DNA of 64,000 bases from Ichthyophis bannanicus. Taxonomy: Eukaryota; Chordata; Amphibia; Gymnophiona; Ichthyophiidae. How positions within the stretch are numbered: position 1 is the stretch's first letter; each line of letters begins with the position of its first letter. Positions 32,216-44,283 of the stretch are shown here, one piece after another. The stretch covers positions 159,625,532 through 159,689,531 of the forward strand of contig CM066041.1 in assembly GCA_033557465.1 (NCBI GenBank), in the 5' to 3' direction. The notes beneath the pieces are model-generated. The model did not search any database and was not told where the DNA came from. It worked only from the letters and a program-made list of their open reading frames with translations. The translations under genes were made by a program, and so were the position numbers.

Positions 32216-33440
32216 CCCTTTTTTCCTTTAGAGATTCTCTCAGAGGGGCCTCGTATTGGAGGATTTCAAGCTCCTCTGTCCGAGGGTCCCTCTCCGATTC
32301 CGTTGGGAACGCTAGAGCCTTGGACACATCCCTGACGAAATCAAGGAATGCCATGTTCTCGGGTGGGGGGACCTACGCCAGGCTCCAAAAAAGAGGCGTC
32401 CGAGGGGTTGTCACGGTGGCGACAGGTGTCCGTTGACTCCACATCCTCCAACTCCCATTCAGAATAGTCCATCGAGGACTCGGAGGAAGGACGGCTCACA
32501 GGCTCCGGGGCCGATTCCCGCCCGCAGCCCTCGGAGGCCCGCAACTGCCGCAGAGCGCACTGGCTGGTGAAGATCGTGGCCCTGTGGAATGGGAACCGGA
32601 TCAAGACCTCGGCTGAAAGACCTCGAGGATAGGCTCTACCTCCAGGGATGTCCTCAATGTCAAGGGCCTGGTGGTCTGGGTGAAGGAACTGGTGGTACTG
32701 GACAAGAGCACCTGCTGCTGGTCCACGAAGGCCGACAAGCTGTGCTCAAGGGCCACCATTCTGGAGTCCATGCCAGAAGGCTCCATAGCCATCAGTGCAG
32801 GCACCGAGGGAATTGGGCCAGATGCCTGTTCCCTTGAAGGGGAGTTCTCGACGAGGTGGTGTCAGGCAACCGGGGCCGGCCTGGGATAGAGTCCTTTCGG
32901 GGGACCTTTGCAGGCTGATCCTTCTCCGATCCCTTGGACAAGGGGTGATCTGCACGGAGCAGCAGATGCAACTACTCTTGCCACCTTGCTGGGCAGACTA
33001 GATGGACCATACTGTTTTTTATCTGCAGTCATATACTATGTTACTATGTTACAAGCATCTAGGACTGCGGGACCTGACTTGGGACTTACCCTGCCAGTCT
33101 GAGCCATCCAGGGACGCCGCATTCGAGGCCGCCTCCTCCTCCTTGAGTTCCCTCGAGGGAGACTCCCTTTCCAAGGAATCACAGCGTTGGTCGAAGTCTG
33201 TAAGGCTACCCCGAGATTCCATGGTTTCAGAGGAGGCCTTAGCCTTCGGAGGTACTGGGGACTCCAAGAAAAAAACTCATCATGCTGCTGCTGGTGGCTC
33301 TTGAGGGCCTTGGTGGACATCTTACAGGGGCCGCATGCCGTAGGGTTGTGGTCCGGTCCCAGGCAACGAAGGCAGCAGTTGTGTGTGTCTGTTAGGGACA
33401 TTATTTTGTCACACCGATCACATTTCTTAAAGCCACTGGT
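32216..33440 (-). pseudogene. DIRS gag of D5
   Basis: It starts at about 33446 with MATSGFKKCDRCDKIMSLTD, followed by THNCCLRCLGPDH: C-x2-C-x9-H-x2-C-x2-C-x4-H. Downstream frames (33049-33267, 32746-32955, 32341-32604) carry the Ser/Glu-rich middle, and MAFLDFVRDVSKALAFP (near 32300) matches the EFVQDMATALTIP segment of the copy at 50726-52339. A CR1-like 3' end interrupts it at about 32935-33052. Confidence 0.75.
32935..33052 (+). mobile_element. CR1-like LINE 3' end with TTACTATG repeats
   Basis: GCAGACTAGATGGACCATAC and then ATACTATGTTACTATGTTAC. The 8-bp tandem unit at the end is the hallmark of CR1 3' termini. It is inserted in the gag of D5. Confidence 0.65.
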
Positions 33441-33857
33441 AGCCATGGGAGGAAGAAAGTATCCCAGCAAAGTCGAAGACCCATAGTGCTGCCAGCTGGG
33501 AAAAAAAGGCGGCGCAAAGGCGCTAAGAAAGGAAAAGACAACTAACAACATGACTCGATGTCGGGACAACAGGCTCGGGTGGCGGGAAGAGGACCAGTGC
33601 ACTACCAGAGAAGAGTATAAAACTCAGGTCAAGAAAATCAACTTTTTCCAGGGGAAGAGTAGACAGACACCTGAAGGGCTCCACGGAAAAGAGGAGACTG
33701 AGCAAGATGGCACCCTTGGGCGGGAAGGGGACCATGCATGTATGGTGGCATCTTCCAAAGGCTTTCTTTGAAAGCAGGGGGAATGCTTCCACGAGGGCTC
33801 CATCGGCGCCGATGTCACCCAAATGTGAGGACCGATTTCCTGCTTGTTCCCGGAGAG
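33441..33857 (-). repeat. Leader and left terminal repeat of D5
   Basis: It contains CAAGATGGCACC (33703-33714) and GGCGGGAAGGGG (33720-33731), then the outer end. Comparable words occur at 58883-58905, so they belong to this DIRS subfamily. They resemble YY1 and E2F sites. Confidence 0.65.
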
Positions 33858-34828
33858 TGACATCTTGACATTAGAAAAGGTGGCCATTAGGTCTAGAGTT
33901 GGATGATCCCATTAATGCACAATATTCACAAATGTCCACGGAGCTAGCTCCCACTTACCAGGGTCCAGGATTTGACGCCTCAAAAAATCCGCTTGAATGT
34001 TCTCCATTCCCACAATGTGCTGTGCAGAAAGAGCCAAGAGTTTGGATTCTGCCCAGGGAAATAGAAGACTCATTTCCAGGACCACTCAAATACATTTAGT
34101 CCCACCCTGCTAATGCCCTGTTCAATGTAATTTCAGTTTGTTCAATGTAAACCGCACTGATGCAGAATAGCGCAGTATATAAGAGAACGTAAAAATAAAT
34201 AAAACAAAATAAATATTGAGATAAGTCACAGTGGTGGAATTGTCGGAAAGTACTCTGACTGCTCAACCCTGGAGGTGGGATTGAAAGAAGAGTACAGCCA
34301 GACAAACACGGCCCGAGCTTCGAGGCAATTGATGGTCGAAAAGGCTTCTTGAATGGACCAAGATCCCTGCGCTACCTTGTCCCTGACAGTGTGCTCCCCA
34401 ACCTGCAAGTCCATGGTGAGCACCACCCAATGTAGAATTTCCAAGGGCACGCCCTTCAACAAGTGATGAGGACAAAGCCACCAGCGAAGACTGGGGCGAA
34501 CCACTGAAGAAAGAGGTAGACGAATCTGATAGTCCTGGGTGGATGGGGACCAGCACAACAGGAGTGAGTACTGAAGCAGATGCATATGAGCACAGGTCCA
34601 GGGGACTATGACGAGAGTAGAAGCCATGGTGCCGAGGAGTTGTAGGTAATAGCAGGCAGTGGGAGCTGCCAAGCGCCGGAAGGCACGGACCTGAATGCAG
34701 AGCTTCTTGCATCTGTCATGAGAGGAAGAGGTGACCAACTCATGTCAAAGCAGGTGCCGAGGAATTCCAGAGACTGAACTGGGCACAGATTGCTTTTGGC
34801 ATAATTGACCACCCAGCCGAGACGGTCC
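33858..34828 (-). pseudogene. DIRS copy D6: RNase H region only
   Basis: The minus strand carries the end of RT and the RNase H: VVNYAKSNLCPVQSLEFLG (about 34740-34800), then LLGTMAS and VPWTCAHMHLLQ in 34226-34738, and the linker to 33860. It is broken by an interspersed repeat at 34085-34215. D5 probably inserted into it on the left; an old CR1 abuts it on the right. Confidence 0.7.
34085..34215 (+). mobile_element. Short interspersed repeat with AAAT-rich tail
   Basis: TTCAATGTAAACCGCACTGA, then GCAGTATATAAGAGAACG and an A/T-rich tail (AAATAAATAAAAC). It has the look of a LINE or SINE 3' end; the family is uncertain. Confidence 0.45.
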
Positions 34829-35002
34829 AGCCCATTATCTTGTTTCCAACAGTGGCCAATCCAGGTCACAAGTACCTAACAGTTTCCCAAAAAGACACGC
34901 AGGTTCCATAATGCTTGTATTGGGGCAAGCAGTGGATTTCTTGGGTCCTCTTTAATAATGGTTTATGGATTTTTTCCTTCCAGAACTTGTCCAAACAGTT
35001 TT
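34829..35002 (-). mobile_element. Old CR1 LINE, 3' piece left of the L1 nest
   Basis: Antisense CR1 3' region (TGTTTCCAACAGTGGCCAAT and so on). It continues directly at 48425 once the L1 nest is removed. The last 14 bases (34989-35002) are the left copy of the L1-B target duplication. Confidence 0.7.
34989..35002. repeat. Target-site duplication of L1-B, left
   Basis: GTCCAAACAGTTTT, repeated at 48411-48424. Confidence 0.9.
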
Positions 35003-35009
35003 GTGTTTT

Positions 35010-35417
35010 TTTTTTATTTCAAAAGTATTTATTGAAAATCCAAGCATAGTACAATAGCCAAAATAAACCATGGTGCAAAAAACAGAATACAAAATATCCT
35101 CAGCAGTGCTTCGCACTCAGAAAAACACCACCACTCCAAACAGATCCTTAAAGGAGATCTACATAGAAGGGACCTACTATAGTACATTAAGTGCAGAGGT
35201 CCATGCTACACTGCCCCCCCTAGAGCTATGCACCCCCAGCACTTATCGGTCATCCTCCCCCCTCCTCCGTCCCCTATCCCCCCCACTCTCCCCCCCTATC
35301 CTACCCCCCAGCCCATCCAAATCCCCAATCCCCATGCTAACCCCTTTCCCCATCCTCATATTTCCTTCCCACCCCAAACCCCCACCCCCCCAATACCCCT
35401 CCCCCCATCGCTCCCTT
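35010..35417 (-). other. 3' UTR of L1-B, C-rich on the plus strand
   Basis: Pyrimidine-rich on the plus strand, that is a G-rich 3' UTR on the sense strand, as seen in many L1 families. I see no gene. Confidence 0.65.
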
Positions 35418-36390
35418 CTACGCCAAAGATTCTTTCCGCAAATAGGCTAGCACCTTTACCCATTGCTTTTCAAATCTCTCCAGTTTCTGCCGTCGCACGG
35501 CAGTCCGTTTTTCCATTAAACAGACCTGCCTGAGTCTTTCCACACAATGCTCCACCCTCGGGGCTTCCCGTTGCTTCCACCGGTACGCTACTTCACAGCG
35601 GGCCGCGCTCAGGCACGTCATTATTTGCCGCTTCCCTTGCTCAGGCCCCCCTTCCTTCCACCACCCCATCAGGAACCCCCCAGAATCCAGGGCCACCTCT
35701 CCCCCTATTACTTCCGTAATCCACTCCCGTATCTCCCCCCAGTATCTCTGAATCGTGGGGCATGTCCACCATAAATGGAAAAAAGTACCCACCTCCCCAC
35801 ATTCTCTCCAGCATAAATTGGATGCTCCGGGAAACATCCGGTGCAGGCGAGATGGTGTGTAATACCATCGCATTACCACCTTGTACCAGTTTTCCCTGAT
35901 AGCTACCGACAGAGGCAAGAACCGCACCTGATCAAATATAGTTTTTCATTGCCCCTCCTCTAGTTCCATGGCCCAATCTCCTTCCCACTCCAACATATAT
36001 CGATGCTTACTGGTACGTGGCCCCTGTATCGCCTTATACAAGGCCGAGATTAAGCCTGGCGAAGTCTTCTTACCATACCACACCACCTCTAACGGTGTAT
36101 AATCCTTCTCTAGGCCCTCCCTCCCCAGTTTCTTCCGAAGGAAATGAGTAACCTGCCCATAATAGAATCTATCCCCTTCCCGCAGACCATACACCTCCTG
36201 CAAGTCTGCAAATGGGACCCATTCTCCCCCATCCACAAATTGGTAAAAGCACTTCAATCCCCCTTGCGCCCATCGGCGGCAACAGCCCCCTTCTCTCCCT
36301 GGGCGGAACTCCTCCGTCGAACACATCTCCCTCATCAAGGAGAACTGAGCCCCCCCCCCCCCCCCGCCTTCCCTTCTATCCCCCTAATCT
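35418..36390 (-). pseudogene. L1-B ORF2, C-terminal part
   Basis: The frames 35946-36338 and 35418-35927 carry the end of ORF2. LCWRECGEVGTFFHLWWTCP is the Cys-x3-Cys...His-x4-Cys domain at the L1 ORF2 C-terminus. A stop or frameshift near 35930-35945 separates the frames. The preceding part of the gene lies at 43362-43763, on the other side of L1-A. Confidence 0.8.
36376..36390. repeat. Target-site duplication of L1-A, left
   Basis: CTATCCCCCTAATCT, repeated at 43362-43376. Confidence 0.92.
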
Positions 36391-36823
36391 TTTTTTTTTC
36401 AAAATCTGTTTATTGAACAACATAGCCACATCACAACCATTTCAAGAAACATATTTACATATTTTCATAGTATCTTCCCCCCCCTGATGCTCCCCCCTCC
36501 CACCCAAGGACGTCTATTAGCCAACAACCCCTCCTTGACAATCTTCTGGGCAGGGTGGTGTCTGATCCCTACCCAAGAGCCCACCAGTAGCAGAGAGAAA
36601 CAGAGAGAAAGAGAAAATACCAGCAGCAAGGGATATCGTCTAAAATCTCTTCTTATTGATATATACCTTTTTCCCTCTCCCCCCAACTCCCATAACCTCC
36701 CTACCCCCCTCTCCCCTCCCCCCCCAGCCAGAGCCCAACCACCAACCACAGGGAGATCACAAGCCCACCGTCCCTCGCAACATCCAACGTACACCCCCCA
36801 TCAGGCATCACCACAGAGTACAA

Positions 36824-39800
36824 TTACCCCAAAGCTAGAACCTCACTTCGAGCTTTAGGGCTCAGACTCTGGATGTAGGGCATCCAAACCAGCAGGAAAG
36901 AGGCCCAACGCTGAGGGGTCCCCCTAGCCGCCCTGCATTCCATTAACATGAGATGGTGAAAGCTATTGCACCACTCCCAGAATGTGGGGGCTAGCGACTC
37001 TCGCCATCTATGAAGGATAGGACCCTTCCCCACCAAACAAGCTTTGCGCACTAGAAGTCGCCCCCACCTCCCCTTAAACTGTAATGGTCCTCGACAGTCC
37101 AATGCAACCAATAAACCAGACCACCGAACAGGTTGCAGCAATAAAGTACCTAAATAAGCCCCAATACGCGTCCAATAAGCCCTAATGGGCCCACAACCCC
37201 ACCACATATGTCCTAAATCCGCCAAAGGCAGGGCACACTTAGGGCACCCCCCACAATCGGTAAGCCCAGTTTGCAATGCGCGCCTTGGGGAAAAGTGGGC
37301 CCGTGTGATACACTTAAATTGTGCCTCCTGCCATTTGGCTCCTTCTACTAATTGGGCAATCTGTCTGAGGGCCGCCCCGACCGAGCCTGGTGGAACCTCA
37401 CACCCCAGTTCCTGCGCCCAAGCCTCTTCCTCCGCCGAATAGTCCAAGGGGGTGACATATTGAGCTAGCCTACTCTTCAGTACCGCTACTCGAGGCGGAC
37501 AGTCCGTCCCCAAGGCCAGGGAATCGATAATTCGTGCAGAATGAGCCTCTTGTAATCCCATCCGTGGTAGCGAATCAACATAATGTCGAAGTTGGAGGTA
37601 CGCAAAAAGGGAAGTACCCTGATGCAATTCGTATTCTGCACAAAGCATATCGAAAGATTTACAACAGCCCTCTAGTGTGACTACATGCCCCAAACACTTT
37701 ATCCCCTGCCCCTTCCACTGCCTAAATAGAGCAGAATCAGTCCCCGGCAGAAAGGTAGCGTTCCCTTGCAAGGGAAGCCAACTAGAGACCATCGGAGAGG
37801 TGCCCCAGAGTCGATTAAGTCTCTGCCAAGCGCGGCAAAGTGGGGCCACCAAGACACTATGTTTCACCCTACTCGGCAAAAGAGCGCTATCTAGATGTAC
37901 CACTGCCGTGAGCGCATGAGGTGTCAAAAGAGCCTCCTCAAAAGCCCTAGGCGTATCAGTCTCTCCCAACCAATCCCCCAGGTGTCGGGCTTGGCAGGCC
38001 AAAGCGTACTGAGACAGATCCGGGAATCCCATCCCGCCCACTTTCCAACTACCCCGCAGCCAACACAATGGTATCCGGGCCCTCACTGCGCCCCAGAGAA
38101 ACCTCCGAACCTCTCTTTCTATCTTTTGGACATCCCAACGCAACAACCACACCGGCAACGTTTGCAGCCAATATAGCAGTCTTGGAAATATGACCATCCC
38201 TATCGCCGCCAGTCTGCCAGACAACGACAACGGGAGGGGTGTCCAAGCTTGCAACTGTGCCTGTATCTTCGAGAAGAATCGGTCAAAATTAAGTTTATAA
38301 AGCGTCCTAGGATCTCGAGGCAACAAAATACCTAAGTACACAAAAAATTCCCCCGCCCAGCGAAGAGGGAAAACCCCCCGCCACGCTCCCCGTAACGAAT
38401 CCGCAACATCCAGAGCCTCAGATTTGTCCATATTAATGCGCAATCCCACAAACCTCCCGAAAAGAACAAACTCCTCAAGGAGATTAGCAAGCAACTCCGG
38501 AGGCGACAACACATGCACTAACATGTCATCGGCAAAGGCCGCCAGTTTAAATTCCTGAGCCCCTAGCCTAACCCCCTTTATACCCAGAGAGGTCTCAATT
38601 CTACGCACCAACGGATCCAGCGACAACACAAAGAGCAATGGGGAGAGGGGACAGCCCTGTCGTGTACCCCTCTCCAACGGAAACGAGTCCGAGAGCACAC
38701 CATTACAGAAAATGTCCGCTGTAGGACCCGTATACAATAACTCCACGGTTTTACAAAACATCGTCCCAATACCATATTGGGGCAAGAGAAATTGCAAGTA
38801 GTCCCAGTGAACCTGATCAATTGCCTTCTCGGCGTCGAAACTGATCAACAAAGATTGCAAATCTCTCTCTCTAACCCATTCAAGTGATGCCAGCATTTTA
38901 CGCAAGTTCCGGACCGCATAACGGTCTTTTACAAACCCCACCTGCGACTCATGTACCAGCTCACCCAGCACTCCGGCCAATTGTTCCGCCAAAATTTTAG
39001 CTAACACTTTCAGATCAAAATTTATTAGGGAGATGGACCGATAGGAAGTAGTTTGAGTGGGATCCTTTCCTGGCTTAGGGATCAAAGTGATGTGTGCATG
39101 GTTTTTTCCCCAGGTAAAGGTGCCCTGATCAATCCGTCTGTGGTACATTTCCACTAAGGCAGGAGACACCTGCTCTCCTAACAGCTTGTAGAATTCGGCC
39201 CCAAAACCGTCAGGGCCTGGAGCACGACAGCCGTTGGCACCCTGGATCACCCGAAGCACCTCTTCCACCGTCACCGGTAAATTGAGGTGGGCCCGCTGGT
39301 CAGCAGTCACCCTGGGGAGCTGTATCCCCTGAAGATAGTTGACCATATCTACTTGGGACCCCGGCCGACTGGCATAGAAAGCCTGAAAATATGTTCGAAA
39401 CACGTGTGTTATCTCCCGACTCTCCTTTCGTAACTGCCCCCGCTTGTCCCGTACGGCCACTATCGAGCGAATCCCCCTACTTCCCCGAAGACATCTCGCG
39501 AGAAGTTTCCCAGGTTTATCAACAAATTGATATAACTGGTATCGATAATACAAATGAGATTTTTTAGCGCGTTGGTGCAATAGTTCATTAAGAGCCACCT
39601 GGGCTTCCCAAAATCTTTTTTTGTTTACCGGGGTGGGGGTCGCTCGCACACCTCCGTTCTTTCGCGGTCTGTTTTTCCAATTGAACAATCCGTGAAGCCA
39701 ACATTTTCCGTTTCCTCGCTACGTAAGCTATAATATCGCCCCGCAATACCACTTTCGTTGTTTCCCACAGCAACTCCGGGTCAACCGCCTGCTGCTCATG

Positions 39801-40620
39801 ACTTTTCCGAAAGTCCAACCAACATTGTTTGAGATAATTGTGAAAGGCCGGGTCACGATATAAATCCATGGGAAATCGCCAAGTCTGCGTTCGCGGGGCC
39901 CGGGCTCCCCAAATAAAACTCACCCAGATGGGAGCATGGTCGGAAATTTCCATCGGGCCAATTTGTGCCTCGTCCACTTGTGCAAAAAGCCGCTCTGAAA
40001 TTAGAGTATAATCTATCCGAGCATGTCAGCCATGGGCGCGGGACTGGTGAGTAAAATCACGTTCCATAGGATGCAAAAAAAGCCAAGGATCCACTAGGCC
40101 CAATCGCTTGCATAGGGCCTGCAACGCCTTGGTGGTCTGCACCTGAGATCTCTCCCCCGCCCCCGTCATAGTATCCAAGTCGATATCAAGGACCCCATTC
40201 AAATCACCCGCCAACACCAGAGGAGCATCCAGCCACTGCTCCATCCTAGAGGCCAGTCGAGCATAGAGTGCCCTATCCAGTACGTTTGGACTATATAACG
40301 TCCCAAAGATAATGGGCTTCCCATCCACTGTTCCATATAGCAAAACATACCGACCACCCGGGTCGGCATACTCCTGCAACGCCTCAAAACGAAGTCGCTT
40401 GTGAACCAGGATGACTACCCCACCCTTTTTCCCAGTGGCCGGAGCGCCCTAGACTTGCCCCACCCAATCCCGTTGCAATATGTTATGTTCTACTGCAGTT
40501 TGGTGGGTTTCTTGTAGCATAGCCACATCACAGCGGAAGTGGGCCAGGGCCTGCAACACTTTATATCTCTTGACAGGACTGCCTATCCCAAACACATTCC
40601 AAGATACGATCTTCAGGACT
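36824..40620 (-). pseudogene. L1-A ORF2: endonuclease, RT and C-terminal Cys domain
   Basis: About 1,260 codons. The endonuclease starts near 40613 (IVSWNVFGIGSPVKRYK), with LQETHQTAV, KKGGVVILVHKRL and LAGDLNGVLD following. Trp-to-stop changes occur at about 40451 (TAG) and 40027 (TGA), and a frameshift lies near 39690. From 39688 one frame of 954 residues is open: SYRSISLINFDLKVLAKILA, GTRQGCPLSPLLFVL, the catalytic AFADDMLVHV, and near the end CGGCPKCALPLADLGHMWWG. It would nick the target and copy the L1 RNA. Only the endonuclease half is broken. Confidence 0.9.
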
Positions 40621-42361
40621 CAACACAAAATTCGGTACCTACCCACAGATAAATGCCAACCAAGGGGAGGGCGGCCGTCCCAGCCTGCGGCCATCCTCCG
40701 AATATCCCTAAGTTCCCAAACAGCAATCTCCCTTGTGATAAGCGGCTCCACTCCGGCTCTCTCCGCCCCCCCAACCTCTTCCTCTCCCCCCCTTCCTCCC
40801 CACCCTTCCCTCTCTCTGCCCTTCCCCCCTCACCCTCTCCCATGCCCAATCCCTACCACAGCAATCTGCCCCTCCTCCTAGCATCCACCCCCCCCACCCT
40901 CCCTCCTACTCCCTTCCCTTCCTCCTACTCCTACTCCTTTCCCACTCCACCCAGCCTACCAAGGCCGGTCGACTTCCTGCGACAGCCAGGCCCTACCCCC
41001 TGATACTCCCCATATAATCCTCTACCCCAGTTATCCCCAACCAACCCCAGCGTCCCCAGATTCCTAACTCTACAAATTTGCTACGGATACCTACCATGGA
41101 CAATCAATATACGCCCTTTTATAGCCATAAATGTAGCCATAGGGGCTGTGGACATGAAACAGCCATATGGAGTGCTTCCCAGGTACCCAGACTTGCTAGT
41201 GCAGCAAGAAGCTAGCAAGCATCACATGCACCTTACAACAATATAACAGGAAAGAATTGAAACAGAATATTACACAGCAGCGAACTTAACAGCTGAAACC
41301 AGCACGGTGAGTGTAGCCTAGTGTATGCCCACCCAGTCTACTTAAATACAGATAATCACGCATGCCACACCCCAGTACAGCTCTTTAAACAATTGGATTC
41401 AAGTGACTCTGTACTGCGCAACAGCGGCAATAAGTACAAACTGGGCCGCATTATGCAGCAACCCCTACCCCACACTCAGAGACCCACCCAGTTACCTAGA
41501 AGGAACCCCTCTGTTCCCCCATTAAAGGTGCAACCCGACCCTATCTAAGTGGAATTTCCGGCGTTACTGACCCGCAGGAGCGAGTGGGGCAGGTCATGGG
41601 TCCTGCGGGCAAGCCACAGGATCCCGATTGATAGGGTTGAACATAATGGAGCGCTCCCACCCTAACTAGAGGCGTCCCACACTGTAAAAGGCCTCTAGGG
41701 AGGGGCACCGCCCAGACCTCCGAACCCCATCTGGGCGACTGACACCAGGGGCGACTGACTGGAGTAAAAAACTACCCCAAAGCCTACCCAAGCCCATTCG
41801 ATCAGCACAAAACCTCAGGGGTCATCTTAGACTAACTCGCAACCCAGAAGCAGTGGGTCCGCAGGAAGTTCTCCACCCCAGCTGCCCATGTGAACTCAGG
41901 ACAGCTGGCAGTGGGGATCCAAAACTTCCACCCACCTCAGATCCCCACATACCCCATTAACAGGAAGAGTACTAAACCATCCCCTCTATTTGATGCCCAC
42001 CTTATTAGCTCCCCCAGCATCCCATCCCCAGCCCCAGGCCTCCCGAGGAGCCCACCCTAGTAACAGTACACCCGCATGACCTCCTCAGGGGGGAATACCA
42101 CAAGGGAGTGTGTCCAGTACCTCAGCCTAGGCTTCTCCCCGGAGTAACAAAAACTCCAAAAAGAAAAAAGAAAAAGAAAAGGAAGGAGAAAGCTCCAGGG
42201 GCGCCATACCGCGCTATGGCAATATAACAGTCACACTTGCACTAAATTTCATAGCGTCCTCCCTCCAACTCCAGGGTCTCTGCCGCATCAGTAGCACTTC
42301 GCCCTGGATACGAAGCTCCGCTCCAAGGCCTTCAGATATCAAATAATCCACACCTCCGCTC
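40621..42361. other. Long ORF1-ORF2 spacer of L1-A
   Basis: About 1.74 kb with no convincing frame on either strand. Positions 40640-41000 are strongly pyrimidine-rich on the plus strand. No repeat boundary or target duplication was found, so an extra insertion is not evident. Confidence 0.55.
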
Positions 42362-43250
42362 TCAGGAAGCGATCGCCGATGAATCAGTCAGCTGCTCCAA
42401 GAAGGTGAGAGCGTCCGCAGGGGACCCCAGATAGCGAGTTTGTCCTTGGTGTTCTACACGAAGCCTAGCAGGGTACAGCAGGGAAAAACGAACCCCCTTG
42501 CTCGCCAGTTGTGTGCAGGCCGCAGAAAAAGCTCGTCTGTTGGCTCACCAACAAGGAGTAGTCTTGGAAGACTAGGATCTGCTCCATCTCTCCTGTCTGT
42601 CTCCGACGGTTGCGGGCCACTCGCAGCACCTCCTCTTTTTGCCGGTAGTCCAGAAAACGAGCTATCACCGCTCGTGGCCGCTGCGCTTGTTCCCGCCTGG
42701 GGCCCAGCCTGTGCACTCGCTCCAGTTGAATAGGGTTCTCCACCCCACCAGGAAGGATCTTGCCCATCCAAGCTAACAGGTAACTGGAGAGGGCATTATC
42801 GGCGACATTTTCGGGGATCCCAATGAATCGAAGGTTCTTTCTTCGTCCCCTATTCTCCATATCTTCTAATTTGTCCCCTTGCTGCTTTACTAAGGCCTCC
42901 AGAGTTTGCACTTTGGCAATCAGAGAGTGTTGGGCATCTTCCAAGTCTGATATTCTCGTTTCGGCATGCTCCATCCGCCCCGTAAACTCGGTGATATTCT
43001 GGGCCACAGTGTGTAACTGATCTCCCAAACCACGAAAGCGCTCATCCAGGGCCCGCACCACCGCAGCACTCACTTCTGCCACCATGCTATGTTCACTGTC
43101 CGACCCTGGGCTTTTGGGCGCCCCGTCTGCCATTTTTGAGTCTGGGCCTCGTGTCTTCTCCCTTCTGGTCACTTTAGCAGCCAGAGGTTCCCCAGCAGAC
43201 AAAGATGGTCCCACCACGTTCCCAACACTCTCTTTTTTATGCCTCCACAC
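42362..43250 (-). pseudogene. L1-A ORF1 (RNA-binding chaperone), one frameshift
   Basis: It begins MWRHKKESVGNVVGPSLSAG. A coiled coil of about 70 residues (VVRALDERFRGLGDQLHTV onward) is followed by the RRM entry ENRGRRKNLRFIGIPE and the C-terminal domain (LGPRREQ, RPRAVIARFLDYRQKEEVL). Near 42540 a 1-bp indel shifts the frame; the C-terminus then continues in the next frame to a stop at 42362. ORF1 proteins form trimers that coat L1 RNA. The domain order is that of the Transposase_22/L1 ORF1 family. Confidence 0.87.
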
Positions 43251-43361
43251 AGCCAGGGGTATTCAGCCACTGTTTGATTAGAAATTTTGCCGCTTTGCGG
43301 GGATATAGTGCCCGGAGCTGATCCGCACGCGTCCAATCAGCTCATTGTCCCACCGGAAGTC

Positions 43362-43763
43362 CTATCCCCCTAATCTTATCCCATTCTTGTAGGACATGTT
43401 TCACATAGGGATTCTCCAGCACCTTCATCCCCCTCTCTCCCCTCCCCATCCAGGGCAGGCCCTCCAGAGACCCCCCCCCCCCCACACATTCCCTTTCCAT
43501 CTCCACATAGTTCTTCTGTTCCCCCTCAGCGTGCCAGTCCATCATATGACGCACCTGGGCCGCCCAGTAATATATCTGCAGGTTTGGCACCCCCAGCCCC
43601 CCTCCTCTCTCCTCCTATACAGTACCTCCCGCGCTATCCTAGGCAGACGTTTCCGCCAGATATACTGATTCAACCTCCTCTGTAGCCCCCTTAAATGGGC
43701 CCCCGGGATGGGGATCGGCAACGCCTGAAAGTAATACAGCACTCTCGGTAGCACATTCATTTT
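43362..43763 (-). pseudogene. L1-B ORF2, segment after RT
   Basis: MNVLPRVLYYFQALPIPIPG starts this part (43760). It directly continues WLGRIAAVK at 44284, interrupted by the LINE 3' end. It runs to the L1-A insertion at 43361. Confidence 0.82.
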
Positions 43764-44283
43764 TTTTTATTATTATTTTTTTTTTTTATTTATGCTTTTC
43801 TTCTATACCGCTTTTTCCAATGATCAAAGGCGGTTTACATTTAACATATAATGAACATGGTTTTACATGGAACAGTGTTTTTCATAACTATGTACATTTA
43901 ACTTTTCATGAACTTTTCATAACTATGTACAATTAACTTTTCATGAACAATAACATGGAACAGTGTTTTTTTTTTTTCCATAACTATATACAATTAACAT
44001 TGGCTAGTAATGTTGTAACTATTTACATTAATCATTCATTATTAATCATAGTTTGTAAGGATTGCTTTTTCTTAAGTGTATTGAGGTTTGAGGCTTTTTG
44101 ATCTGTGGTTAAGGAGGATTGTTATGGAGGTGCAGTGTGCGGGATGGAGGGGATTCATTAAGATTTATAAAGTGTTCTGTAAACAGATATGTTTTTAATT
44201 CTTTCCGGAATGTCAGGAGATCTTTTATTTTGCGGAGGCTGAGCGGAAGTTTATTCCATAGGGTGGGGGCTGCGTTTTTACCG
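43764..44283 (-). mobile_element. 5'-truncated LINE 3' end in L1-B ORF2
   Basis: A block of about 520 bp with a T-rich tail at 43764-43795, then TATACCGCTTTTTCCAATGA and AAAGGCGGTTTACATTTAAC. It contains AACTTTTCATGAAC repeated two to three times, and ends with TATTCCATAGGGTGGGGGCT. It splits the Lys-Met junction of L1-B ORF2. Only the 3' part of its parent LINE is present; the clade is uncertain. Confidence 0.6.

Larger units (their letters stand above)
30436..33857 (-). mobile_element. Composite DIRS region D5
   Basis: Minus-strand DIRS pieces joined out of order: a gag N-terminus (30436-30565), then recombinase (30566-31640) and RNase H (to 32130) of the same or another copy. After a CR1-like 3' end comes a gag with its own left terminal repeat (32216-33857). 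The RT is missing. The left outer end at 33820-33857 has CCCAAATGTGAGGACCG and then CCTGCTTGTTCCCGGAGA. Deletions or several insertions made this order. Confidence 0.78.
36391..43361 (-). mobile_element. L1-A: full-length L1-clade LINE, 7.0 kb
   Basis: Flanked by a 15-bp target duplication and ending in a T-run at 36391-36399 (poly-A on the sense strand), so it entered L1-B by target-primed reverse transcription. The 5' UTR is only about 111 bp (43251-43361) and begins with ACTTCCGGTG, an ETS-like word, followed by a CCAAT element. ORF1 is at 42362-43250 and ORF2 at about 36824-40620. Between them lies an unusually long spacer of about 1.7 kb. A few indels and stops make it inactive, but the 954-codon RT frame suggests a fairly young insertion. 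Confidence 0.92.

Noticed and set aside
36487..36858. Proline-rich plus-strand frame of 123 codons, and similar ones at 35070-35533, 40653-41003 and 46874-47499
   Set aside because: All lie over C-rich L1 UTRs or spacers. The amino-acid bias comes from base composition, and no domain is visible.
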